Source: DASSBG01 sp035703755 (lineage in GTDB: Bacteria > Pseudomonadota > Gammaproteobacteria > Xanthomonadales > Rhodanobacteraceae). From it: a stretch of DNA of 13,484 nt. The notes under the pieces were generated by a model. The model did not search any database. It was given only the letters and a program-made list of their open reading frames with translations, and was not told the origin of the DNA. Below, piece after piece: positions 1 through 6,620 of this stretch. Each line of letters begins with the position of its first letter. Position 1 is the stretch's first letter. The stretch spans positions 1-13,484 of the forward strand of contig DASSXP010000247.1 in NCBI GenBank assembly GCA_035703755.1, written 5' to 3'. The position numbers and the translations under genes were made by a program.

Positions 1-414
1 TATCCGGCGTGGCCTGCCATGGCGGCTATACGAGATGCCATGCGGGATGGCACGGGTGATTTTTCTGGTGTTCCGACGGCACGTGACGATTATCATGCGG
101 ACGTTGCTGTCATGTTCATTGATGGGACAAGAGTTGATGGACCGTGTGGGGTGGCTTACACCCTTCCCGATATTGGTGGCGGGGATGATGACAGCAAGTA
201 TGATGTTGCTTTGTCGACAGAGTGTGCGGTCGGAGACCGAACCTTCACGCATGAAATCGGCCATATCATGGCTGGCATGCATGATACGACAATGGGCAGC
301 CATCCGGGTTATCCGGTGCACAACAATCATGGGTACTCGTCAGCAAGCCCTGCGTTTGCAGCGTATCTTAATGACATGAAACATTACTGTCGAAAGGCGG
401 ATTGTCGAGCATGA
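1..414 (+). CDS. Metzincin (reprolysin-like) zinc metallopeptidase, 3' part
   Basis: Secreted or periplasmic peptidase of the metzincin clan by motif. The frame is open at base 1 with no stop, so the gene is 5'-truncated by the window; the ATG at 19 is probably an internal Met. The zinc motif is at 250-285: HEIGHIMAGMHD, giving three His ligands and the catalytic Glu in HExxHxxxxxHD spacing. Just upstream is a CGVAY segment (Cys codon at 145) and a second Cys in STEC, an arrangement I recall from bacterial reprolysin-like enzymes. Two features are odd. The Gly normally three residues after the second His is Ala, with Gly moved one place on. No clear Met-turn follows, and the protein ends only about 40 residues after the motif with a CRKADC tail. 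It may be a short or degenerate member. The stop overlaps the next ATG (ATGA, 411-414), so the genes are translationally coupled. GC is about 40-55% in the lines counted, below the core genes. Confidence 0.72.
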   Translation, partial: YPAWPAMAAIRDAMRDGTGDFSGVPTARDDYHADVAVMFIDGTRVDGPCGVAYTLPDIGGGDDDSKYDVALSTECAVGDRTFTHEIGHIMAGMHDTTMGSHPGYPVHNNHGYSSASPAFAAYLNDMKHYCRKADCRA

Positions 415-1391
415 AGAAATACATTTTCCTAACTTTTTCTTTGCTTTTCCCCGTGCTGGCAAAAGCAGTGATTCCTGAATACGGCATGTACTACAACCAA
501 TTCAGGCAAGGCTTGGGATACTACGTGGAAATTCAGGGTACGACGCTGGTCTTGATTGTCTATTCCTACGATGAGGAGACGGAAGAGCCGGCTTTTTATT
601 ACGCATCGGGTACGATCACTAGAGGAACGCATCTAACTTCGAGTACATTTGACCCTCCGTTTCCGATGCTTTACGACTACCCATATGAATTTACCGGCTC
701 CTTGTACCGGTTCAGGAAAGGTCCGTGTCTGACATGCGAGGTCAAGGAGTGGAATACCAGCGAGCATGCCGAAAAGGTGGGCGATGTAGTCATGAATTTC
801 TGGGATTCTGCCAGGATTGGCATTGGTTTCTGGCTGAGTGATGGCTCGTGGGTCAAGACGTTGAATTTAAGACAGGTTTTTGGCCGGAATGGTTATCTCA
901 TAAGAAATGAGGCGTACTTTGAGCCGCCCATATGGATACCCTTTCCGAGCTACCAGGGTATGTGGGTCTTTTCGGATATGTTTGATGCCGATGAGCCGCT
1001 GTGGGCTGTTGATTTCAATCACGTTAAAGGCCCTTATGTTCCTGACTCCAGTCCGTTTGATTCTTACAATTATGAGTATTCACAATGGATGCCGGTTGTC
1101 GACTTCATTGCCGATGCATCGAACGCGATGTTGAAGTGTTATCAATACGGGTGCCGCTTCACCACGGAAGGACGCGATGACATCTACATGAAATTTTTTG
1201 ATGCCGGCATGGATCACGCGCTGGGCTACATGGCCGGCTACAGCGATCCCGAGTTGAATGCCTATGGCGACGGCGGATACGTGCACCCCGATCAGGCCGA
1301 TTGGGCCTATCGCACAGATCATCTTGTGCGCGGCGTGCATATCGTCGATCCCATCCCCGACGCCGCGCCGCCGCCGGAGGACACGCCATGA
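411..1391 (+). CDS. Secreted protein of unknown function, paralog A of a tandem pair
   Basis: 326 residues. The start is set at the ATG that overlaps the upstream stop (ATGA); a TTG at 402 would add three residues ahead of an otherwise typical signal peptide (MKKYIFLTFSLLFPVLAKA, cleavage after about residue 19). I do not recognise a named family. The N-terminal segment, GMYYN, GLGY, QGTTL, YSYD, FYYASG (about 25-68), resembles the YNP/GxG/YTYD/PxWY type of beta-rich module common in secreted Proteobacterial proteins; this is from memory. Four cysteines sit in two pairs, C106/C109 (GPCLTC) and C243/C248, and the paralog at 1388 keeps both, suggesting two disulphides in an exported protein. 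Similarity to that paralog runs the whole length. Hand-counted GC is about 45-50% up to base 1200 and about 62-63% in the last 190 bases, so the gene is compositionally mosaic. An exported structural, binding or inhibitor role is possible, but none is shown. Confidence 0.8.
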   Translation: MKKYIFLTFSLLFPVLAKAVIPEYGMYYNQFRQGLGYYVEIQGTTLVLIVYSYDEETEEPAFYYASGTITRGTHLTSSTFDPPFPMLYDYPYEFTGSLYRFRKGPCLTCEVKEWNTSEHAEKVGDVVMNFWDSARIGIGFWLSDGSWVKTLNLRQVFGRNGYLIRNEAYFEPPIWIPFPSYQGMWVFSDMFDADEPLWAVDFNHVKGPYVPDSSPFDSYNYEYSQWMPVVDFIADASNAMLKCYQYGCRFTTEGRDDIYMKFFDAGMDHALGYMAGYSDPELNAYGDGGYVHPDQADWAYRTDHLVRGVHIVDPIPDAAPPPEDTP

Positions 1392-2317
1392 TGCTGCGCA
1401 GGATGCTTTCGATGTTGCTGCTGGCAGCGGTGTTTGTGGCGTTGCCGGCGCGAGCGGTGCTGCCGGAGAACGGCATGTACTACAACCCGACCTACCAGGG
1501 GCTTGGCTATTCCATCGAGGTGCAGGGCACCACGCTGGTGATGATCGCCTTCGCCTACGACAAGGATACCGGCAAGCCCACGTTCTATTACGCAGCCGGT
1601 ACCATTACCCGCGCCAAGCCCAGCCGGAGCGAGATTTTCACGCCACCCGCGCCGCCGTACGAACATGAATACCCATACCAGTTCGACGGCCCGATCTACC
1701 AGTTCACCAAGGGGCCGTGCCTGACGTGTGTCTGGCTGGACTGGCAGACCGCGCCCTACGCGGTGGAGGCGGGTCACGTGCGCCTGCGCATGTCGGACAT
1801 CAACCGCATCACGGCCACGTTTACGTTGAAGGATGGTTCGACCAGCACCACCGACCTGTGGCGGCAGGGCTTCGGCCGCCCGGGCTACGATCTCGGCCGC
1901 GAGGATGGCCGGCTCCTGCCCGACATGCGCGGTGAATGGATTTTTGTCGAGCGCGGCAAGCCGGAGACGCCGGTGCGGCGGTTCCGTTTCACCGAGGTGA
2001 GCGCGCCGACGCCGTTGACCGACCCGCATGATACGTTCTACGGGCGTGCGGTGCCGTTGAAGATGCGTTTCGTCGACCCGGAGGCGGACGCCACGCTGAC
2101 CTGCACGCGCGACGGTTGCGCGTTGGCACAGGGCGAGGAAACGCGGTTCCTGGTGAAGTTCTGGGACATCGGCATGGACAGCCTGCTCGGCTACAAGGGC
2201 GACACGTTGTTTCCCTCGGATCGAGAGGCGGTGCAGTACCGCACCGGCGACCTGGTGATTGGCAAGCACATGATCAACCCCACGCCGGACGCGGCGGCGT
2301 TGCCGGAGGCGAAGTAA
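1388..2317 (+). CDS. Secreted protein of unknown function, paralog B of a tandem pair
   Basis: 309 residues. The start at 1388 is supported by a GGAGG at 1376-1380 with a 7-nt spacer, by the ATGA overlap with the stop of paralog A, and by the signal peptide that follows (Leu/Ala-rich core, cleavage near ALPARA, residue 23). The frame stays open upstream to 1301, but that part is only the end of paralog A read in another frame. It shares with paralog A: GMYYN, GLGY, QGTTL, AYD, FYYAAGTITR, GPCLTC (C111/C114), a second pair C239/C244 (TCTRDGC), VKFWDIGMDSLLGY near the end, and a similar C-terminus (NPTPDAA against DPIPDAA). Composition is about 63% GC in the line counted and matches the core genes to the right. 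It is a tandem duplicate that has diverged considerably. Function unknown; presumably exported to the periplasm or outside, with beta-rich structure and two disulphides (inference). Confidence 0.82.
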   Translation: MMLRRMLSMLLLAAVFVALPARAVLPENGMYYNPTYQGLGYSIEVQGTTLVMIAFAYDKDTGKPTFYYAAGTITRAKPSRSEIFTPPAPPYEHEYPYQFDGPIYQFTKGPCLTCVWLDWQTAPYAVEAGHVRLRMSDINRITATFTLKDGSTSTTDLWRQGFGRPGYDLGREDGRLLPDMRGEWIFVERGKPETPVRRFRFTEVSAPTPLTDPHDTFYGRAVPLKMRFVDPEADATLTCTRDGCALAQGEETRFLVKFWDIGMDSLLGYKGDTLFPSDREAVQYRTGDLVIGKHMINPTPDAAALPEAK

Positions 2318-2344
2318 GCCCGCCGTTTCGCCGCCTGTGCGGGC
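2318..2344 (+). other. Hairpin just after paralog B
   Basis: GCCCGC at 2318-2323 can pair with GCGGGC at 2339-2344 across a 15-nt loop, starting immediately after the stop codon. No T-run follows, so it could be an RNA-stabilising hairpin or chance in GC-rich DNA. Confidence 0.2.
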
Positions 2345-2368
2345 CCGGCTTTGCGTGAATGGCGTGGC

Positions 2369-2397
2369 CGGTGCTCCCCGGCGCGGAGTGCCGTTTT
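2369..2397 (+). terminator. Candidate intrinsic terminator after the secreted-protein cassette
   Basis: A nine-pair stem with two G-T wobbles is formed by 2369-2377 and 2385-2393, with a 7-nt loop, followed by TTTT at 2394-2397. It lies in the 147-bp gap between paralog B and the lytic transglycosylase, where a transcript end would be expected. The short T-run makes this only a candidate. Confidence 0.4.
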
Positions 2398-2464
2398 GCG
2401 CGTGAGCCCGCATTTCGGCGCTGCGGCGCTTGGCAGTTTGATGCGGCTGAGGGACACTTGACAT

Positions 2465-3397
2465 ATGTCCAGCCGCCTGCCCCGCCACCTGCCTGCCGTC
2501 TGCCTGTGTCTGCTCGGGCTGGCCTGGCTGCCTTTGGCGGCGCGCGCCAGTGGCACCTGGAAGTGTCAGACCGCCGATGGCGGGGTGGCTTACGTCAACA
2601 ATCACCTGTCCGATTACCGCCACTGCGTGCGTATCAGTGGCGGTGACGCGGTGCCGGCGGCGCCGGTGGCACGGAAAGGCGCCTGGACCTACGGCGAAAG
2701 CCGCGCCGGTGAGGCGCCGCCGAGCGTCATGTCGCCGGCGGCCGCAGTCAGAGTGGCGGACGACGGCAAGGCGACCACGCCCAAGGCCGGCGCGGCGCGG
2801 GTGATCAAGGGCACGATGTACAAGGTCATGCGTGCCGACGGCATTCCCGAATACACCAATATCCGGCCGCGCGGCAAGGCCAAGGTGTTGTTCCATTACA
2901 TCGCCACCTGCTACGCCTGTGATGTGCATTCCAGCACCGACTGGTCGCGTGTTTCGCTCAATACCACCGCGTTTGCCTCCGAGGTCGATGCGGCCGCGCG
3001 GGCCAATGGCATCGATGCCAGCTTGTTGCGGGCCTTGATCCATGCCGAATCGGCATTCGACCCGGATGCGGTGTCAGTCAAAGGCGCGCAGGGCTTGACC
3101 CAGTTGATGCCGGCTACCGCGCGTGAGCTCGGTGTCAGCGATGCCTTTGATCCGGGTGAAAACATCCGCGGCGGCGCCCGCTATCTGGCGCAGCTGCTGA
3201 AGGATTTTGGCGGCGATGCGCGGCTGGCGACCGCCGCCTACAACGCCGGTGCCGGCGCGGTGCACAAATATGGTGGAGTGCCGCCGTTTGCCGAGACGCA
3301 GGTCTACGTGGACCGCGTGGGCCTGCTGTATCAACGCTATCGGGGTGCGCTGGGCGCGGCCACGACGGCGGCGAGCGGTTTTCTTGGCGCCAAATAG
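2465..3397 (+). CDS. Secreted lytic transglycosylase (SLT/GH23 family)
   Basis: 310 residues. The catalytic domain occupies about 165-295 and has the family landmarks: HAESAFDP with the expected acid E195, then GLTQLMPATA (210-219), NIRGGARYL (about 233-241) and ATAAYNAGAGAV (255-266). Enzymes of this family cleave the MurNAc-GlcNAc bond of peptidoglycan, producing 1,6-anhydro-muropeptides, in the periplasm. The signal peptide spans about 1-28 (ARA before Ser), with no lipobox Cys at the cleavage site. Before the catalytic domain are two short modules with a WKC/YK...G...Y.N pattern (about 30-55 and 117-150), resembling DUF4124-type segments, each with nearby Cys, separated by an Ala/Pro-rich linker. 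The start is supported by GAGGGA at 2449-2454, 10 nt before the ATG. It faces the degS-like gene, leaving 47 bp that carry a repeat. Specific Slt or Mlt subfamily not assigned. Confidence 0.92.
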   Translation: MSSRLPRHLPAVCLCLLGLAWLPLAARASGTWKCQTADGGVAYVNNHLSDYRHCVRISGGDAVPAAPVARKGAWTYGESRAGEAPPSVMSPAAAVRVADDGKATTPKAGAARVIKGTMYKVMRADGIPEYTNIRPRGKAKVLFHYIATCYACDVHSSTDWSRVSLNTTAFASEVDAAARANGIDASLLRALIHAESAFDPDAVSVKGAQGLTQLMPATARELGVSDAFDPGENIRGGARYLAQLLKDFGGDARLATAAYNAGAGAVHKYGGVPPFAETQVYVDRVGLLYQRYRGALGAATTAASGFLGAK

Positions 3398-3407
3398 CCC
3401 CGCCCGC

Positions 3408-3446
3408 CGACGGCCGCAGCAAGTGGGCGATTTTTCACAGGCGCTC
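3408..3446 (+). repeat. Solo copy of a dispersed repeat end (GATTTTTCACAGGC type)
   Basis: The 19-mer TGGGCGATTTTTCACAGGC at 3424-3442 recurs exactly, inverted, at 8770-8788. Weaker similarity continues on the left (CGACGGCCGCAG against the complement of CTGCGGTCGCCG at 8794-8805) and on the right (CTCAG). The copy fills most of the gap between two convergent genes and overlaps the stop codon of the minus-strand protease gene. It looks like one end of the element at 8767-8944 without the other end. Confidence 0.75.
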
Positions 3447-4623
3447 AGTTCTGACTGCCGCTGCCGCGACTGAACTCCGGGCGTTGCACCAGCTCGAGTT
3501 GCACCTGAAACGAGACACCCGCCCGGGCTCCGCCGAGGGTGATCTTGGTGCCGGGTTTGAGGCGGGATTCTTCGGCCCGCAAGCGGATCGGGTCGGCGAT
3601 CGGTTTGCCATCCAGCGTCAGCAGAATGTCGCCGGCCTGCAAGCCGGCGCTGGCGGCCGGGCTGCCGGGGTAGACGCCCAACACCACCACGCCGTGATCG
3701 GCGACCGGTTTGGCGCCATTGATCGGCAACGGAATCGGGCGATAGTCGGCGCCGATCCAGCCGCGTACCACGCGGCCATGGGCGACGATCTGGTCCAGTA
3801 CCGTCTTGGCCGTGCCAACCGGAATGGCGAAGCCGATGCCCTCCGCGCTGGCGCCGCGACTGATGCCGATGGCGGTGTTGATGCCGACCAGTTCGCCATG
3901 GGCGTTGACCAGGGCGCCGCCGGAATTGCCGGAATTGATGGCCGCGTCAGTCTGGATCAGATCTTCGTACAGCGAGCTGTTGAACTGTCGGCCGATGGCG
4001 CTGACGATGCCCATGGTGACGGTTTGATTGAGCCCGAAAGGGTTGCCGATCGCCAGTACGACATCGCCGACCTGTGGCCGGGAATGCTCGGACATGGCGA
4101 TTTGTGGCAGGTGGCTGGCATCGATCTTGAGTACGGCGAGGTCGGTGTCGGCGTCGGTGCCGACCACCTTGGCTTGGGCCACGCGGTTGTCGTACAGCAG
4201 CACCTGGATGTCGTCGGCGCCGCTGATGACGTGGTTGTTGGTCAGCACGTAGCCGTCGTTGCTGAAAATCACCCCCGAACCCAGGCTCTGCTCGCGCCGC
4301 TGGTAGGCTGGCCCCAGCGCCACCCCGCCGAACAGCCGCTGCATCAGCGGGTCGGGATAGATTCGCATGCGTTCGGTCACCACCTTGTTGGCGTAGATGT
4401 TGACCACCGCCGGCGCCGCCCGCTGTACGGCCTCGGCGTAAGAGACTGGTCCGGCCGTGACGGGCAGGGCCGGCGCCGACGCGGCCGGCGGTGGCGCCAG
4501 GCCGAGCCGTGCGCGCAGCCGAGTGCCGGCGCCGGGCCAGGCAAGGCCGATGACGAAGGCCAGCGCCAGGCCGGCGACAACAAAGCGCAGCACGAAGGCC
4601 AGCGTGCGGGAAAGGCGTGCCAT
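3445..4623 (-). CDS. degS: DegS-like membrane-anchored trypsin-type serine protease with one PDZ domain
   Basis: 392 residues, HtrA family. Residues about 8-29 form one N-terminal membrane anchor, followed by a Pro/Ala-rich linker, the chymotrypsin-like domain (about 60-280) and a single PDZ domain (about 285-378). The catalytic triad is visible: H131 in LTNNHVISGAD, D161 in DTDLAVLKI, S234 in INSGNSGGALV. One PDZ and an uncleaved anchor fit DegS rather than DegP/DegQ, which have two PDZ domains and a signal peptide. DegS senses misfolded outer-membrane proteins and makes the first cut in RseA, releasing sigma-E; that role here is inferred from family and architecture. No rseA is in the window, so DegQ/MucD-like duties are possible. 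The gene is divergent from petA across 117 bp and its stop codon lies in the repeat at 3408-3446. No good Shine-Dalgarno sequence is seen before the ATG. Confidence 0.9.
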   Translation of the reverse strand: MARLSRTLAFVLRFVVAGLALAFVIGLAWPGAGTRLRARLGLAPPPAASAPALPVTAGPVSYAEAVQRAAPAVVNIYANKVVTERMRIYPDPLMQRLFGGVALGPAYQRREQSLGSGVIFSNDGYVLTNNHVISGADDIQVLLYDNRVAQAKVVGTDADTDLAVLKIDASHLPQIAMSEHSRPQVGDVVLAIGNPFGLNQTVTMGIVSAIGRQFNSSLYEDLIQTDAAINSGNSGGALVNAHGELVGINTAIGISRGASAEGIGFAIPVGTAKTVLDQIVAHGRVVRGWIGADYRPIPLPINGAKPVADHGVVVLGVYPGSPAASAGLQAGDILLTLDGKPIADPIRLRAEESRLKPGTKITLGGARAGVSFQVQLELVQRPEFSRGSGSQN

Positions 4624-4641
4624 AAAGTGGATGTACCGGTG

Positions 4642-4647
4642 ATTTTA
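4642..4647 (-). promoter_or_regulatory. Candidate -10 box for the degS-like gene
   Basis: Read on the minus strand, 4647 to 4642 is TAAAAT (5 of 6 matches to TATAAT), 18 nt before the start codon. No convincing -35 hexamer lies at 16-18 bp. The box abuts the candidate petA -35, so the divergent promoters would overlap. Confidence 0.28.
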
Positions 4648-4676
4648 TTGTGCGCCGCGGGCGCAATCGTTACACT
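4648..4676 (+). promoter_or_regulatory. Candidate sigma-70 promoter of petABC-sspAB with an internal palindrome
   Basis: TTGTGC (4648-4653) and TACACT (4671-4676) are separated by 17 bp, with 3 and 4 of 6 consensus matches. Between them lies TGCGCC-GCG-GGCGCA (4651-4665), a perfect 6+3+6 inverted repeat where a repressor could block polymerase. Placement is good for petA, but the hexamers are weak. Confidence 0.4.
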
Positions 4677-4689
4677 ACCATGATTTTTG

Positions 4690-4713
4690 GGGACCCCGAT
4701 CCTTGGTGGTCCC
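4690..4713 (+). other. Leader hairpin upstream of petA
   Basis: GGGACC (4690-4695) can pair with GGTCCC (4708-4713) over a 12-nt loop in the presumed 5' untranslated leader, ending 17 nt before GGAG. There is no T-run, so an intrinsic terminator is unlikely. Confidence 0.3.
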
Positions 4714-4740
4714 GGGGCATTATCAGTTGCGGAGAGCCTG

Positions 4741-5340
4741 ATGGCGAACGATGACGTCAACCGCGGGCGCCGCCGCTTTCTCACCACGACCACCGCCGTT
4801 GTCGGCGGGGTAGGTGCGATTGCTGCGGCCGTCCCGTTCATCAAGTCCTGGCAGCCGAGCGCGCGAGCCCGCTCGGCCGGCGCCCCGGTCATGGCCGACA
4901 TCAGTCAGATCGAGTCTGGCCAGATGGTCACCTATCCCTGGCGCGGCTTGCCCGTGTTCGTGGTGAATCGAACGTCGGCGCAGCTGGCAACCTTGAAGGG
5001 CAACGATTCCCACCTCAAGGACCCGAGCAGCGGCAATGCCGACCAGCAGCCGACCTACGCCCGCAACGAAAACCGCTCAATCAAGCCCGAGTGGCTGGTC
5101 GTGGTCGGCATCTGCACCCACCTGGGTTGCGTGCCGGACTATTTCGGCGTGATCAAGCCCGAGCCGTTCGATCCGCACTGGCAGGGCGGCTTCTACTGTC
5201 CTTGCCACAAGTCGCGTTACGACCTGGCCGGCCGCGTCTACGACGGGGTCCCGGCGCCGGCCAATCTGGCCGTGCCGGCGTATCACTTCGTTGATGACAC
5301 CCACATCCAGATCGGCGTTGATCCAGAGGGGGCTGCCTGA
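4741..5340 (+). CDS. petA: Ubiquinol-cytochrome c reductase, Rieske iron-sulfur subunit
   Basis: 199 residues. This is the [2Fe-2S] subunit of the cytochrome bc1 complex; it takes an electron from ubiquinol at the Qo site and passes it to cytochrome c1 on the periplasmic side of the inner membrane. Cluster motifs are C125-T-H127-L-G-C130 and C153-P-C155-H156; C125, H127, C153 and H156 are the expected ligands, C130 and C155 the expected disulphide. The N-terminus has a Tat-like twin-arginine (RGRRRFLTTTT, about 8-18) and a membrane anchor at about 18-35. The start at 4741 is preferred over the longer open frame from 4687 because it puts the twin-Arg near the N-terminus and has GGAG at 4731-4734 with a 6-nt spacer. 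The stop overlaps the petB start by one base (TGATG), so this is the first gene of a coupled operon. Confidence 0.96.
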   Translation: MANDDVNRGRRRFLTTTTAVVGGVGAIAAAVPFIKSWQPSARARSAGAPVMADISQIESGQMVTYPWRGLPVFVVNRTSAQLATLKGNDSHLKDPSSGNADQQPTYARNENRSIKPEWLVVVGICTHLGCVPDYFGVIKPEPFDPHWQGGFYCPCHKSRYDLAGRVYDGVPAPANLAVPAYHFVDDTHIQIGVDPEGAA

Positions 5341-6620
5341 TGGCCGGCGTATTCAGCAATATCGGTGAGTGGATCAACGAGCGGGCGCCGGGCTTGATGC
5401 CCATGTACCGCAAGCACATGACCGAGTACTACGCGCCCAAGAACTTCAACTTCATGTATTACATGGGGTCGTTGGCGCTGTTGGTGCTGGTCAACCAGAT
5501 TCTGACCGGCATTTTCCTCACCATGAACTACAACCCGAGCGCGGCGGGAGCTTTCGCCTCGGTCGAGTACATCATGCGTGACGTCGAGTGGGGTTGGCTG
5601 ATCCGCTACATGCACACCACCGGCGCCTCGATGTTCTTCGTGGTGATCTACCTGCACATGTTCCGCGGCCTGATGTACGGCTCGTACAAGAAACCGCGTG
5701 AGCTGGTGTGGCTGCTCGGCATGCTGATCTTCCTGGTGCTGATGGCTGAAGCCTTCATGGGCTACGTGCTGCCGTGGGGCAACATGTCGTTCTGGGGCGC
5801 CAAGGTGATCATCTCGCTGTTCGGCGCGATTCCCTGGGTGGGCGACACCCTGGTGACGTGGATCATGGGCGACTACCTGCCCGCCGATGCCACCTTGAAC
5901 CGCTTCTTCGCCCTGCACGTGATCGCGTTGCCGCTGGTGCTGTTGCTGCTGGTGGTGCTGCACCTCGGGGCGCTGCATGAAGTCGGCTCCAACAATCCGG
6001 ATGGTGTGGAAATCAAGAAGGTGAAGGGTGCCAACGGCAAGCCGCTGGACGGTATCCCGTTCCACCCGTACTACACGCTCAAGGATCTGGTTGGCGTCGG
6101 TTTCTTCCTGATCATCTGCGCTTTCATCATTTTCTACGCGCCGACTTTTGGTGGTTGGTTCCTGGAGCACGACAACTTCATTCCGGCCAACAACCTGGCG
6201 ACGCCGGAGCACATCAAGCCGGTGTGGTACTTCACGCCGTTCTACGCGATTTTGCGCATGATTCCAGCCAAGCTGCCGGGCGTTTTGACGATGTTCGCCT
6301 CGATCGTGCTGCTGTTTCTGGTGCCGTGGATCGATCGCGGCAAGGTCAAGTCGATCCGCTACCGCGGTCTTGGCTACAAGGTCGCCCTGATCGTGTTCGT
6401 GATCGCCTTCCTGGCCCTCGGCGCGGTCGGTGCGGGTGTGACCGGCGAGCAGATCCCGCATCTGTTCGGCGCGGGTGCCGACGTGACCAGTATCGAGAAC
6501 CTGTTTGGCCGCATCATGACGGTGTTGTACTTCGGATTCTTTGCCTTCCTGTGGGCCTATACCTATTTCGGCTGGGAAAAGACCAAGCCGGTACCGGATC
6601 GGGTGACGACGCATGATTAA
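5340..6620 (+). CDS. petB: Ubiquinol-cytochrome c reductase, cytochrome b subunit
   Basis: 426 residues, full-length single-chain cytochrome b with about eight hydrophobic helices. It carries both haems b and the Qo and Qi quinone sites in the inner membrane. The haem-ligand histidines are H92 (RYMHTTGAS) and H106 (YLHMFRG) in one helix, H193 (ALHVIALP) and H208 (LHLGALHEVG) in the next. The last two are 15 residues apart, the first two 14. The Qo motif reads PVWY (294-297) rather than PEWY, a variant I recall from beta/gammaproteobacterial enzymes. A hydrophilic loop DGVEIKKVKGANGKPLDG (221-238) follows the GSNNP segment. The start overlaps the petA stop (TGATG) and the last 8 nt overlap petC, so the three subunits are probably made in balanced amounts by coupled translation. 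Confidence 0.97.
   Translation: MAGVFSNIGEWINERAPGLMPMYRKHMTEYYAPKNFNFMYYMGSLALLVLVNQILTGIFLTMNYNPSAAGAFASVEYIMRDVEWGWLIRYMHTTGASMFFVVIYLHMFRGLMYGSYKKPRELVWLLGMLIFLVLMAEAFMGYVLPWGNMSFWGAKVIISLFGAIPWVGDTLVTWIMGDYLPADATLNRFFALHVIALPLVLLLLVVLHLGALHEVGSNNPDGVEIKKVKGANGKPLDGIPFHPYYTLKDLVGVGFFLIICAFIIFYAPTFGGWFLEHDNFIPANNLATPEHIKPVWYFTPFYAILRMIPAKLPGVLTMFASIVLLFLVPWIDRGKVKSIRYRGLGYKVALIVFVIAFLALGAVGAGVTGEQIPHLFGAGADVTSIENLFGRIMTVLYFGFFAFLWAYTYFGWEKTKPVPDRVTTHD

Noticed and set aside
35..379. Overlapping + frame in the protease gene as a possible frameshifted second half
   Set aside because: Its translation shows no metzincin feature, whereas the zinc motif and CGVAY segment are in one continuous frame.
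402..410. TTG start for paralog A
   Set aside because: The ATG at 411 overlaps the previous stop (ATGA) and directly begins a typical signal peptide.
1319..3043. 574-codon open frame on the minus strand
   Set aside because: It lies opposite three well-supported + strand genes; its Arg/His/Gly-rich composition with no motif is typical of an antisense frame in GC-rich DNA.
3484..4683. 399-codon open frame on the plus strand
   Set aside because: Complement of the degS-like gene, which has an intact catalytic triad and PDZ domain; Gly/Asp/Val-rich shadow translation.
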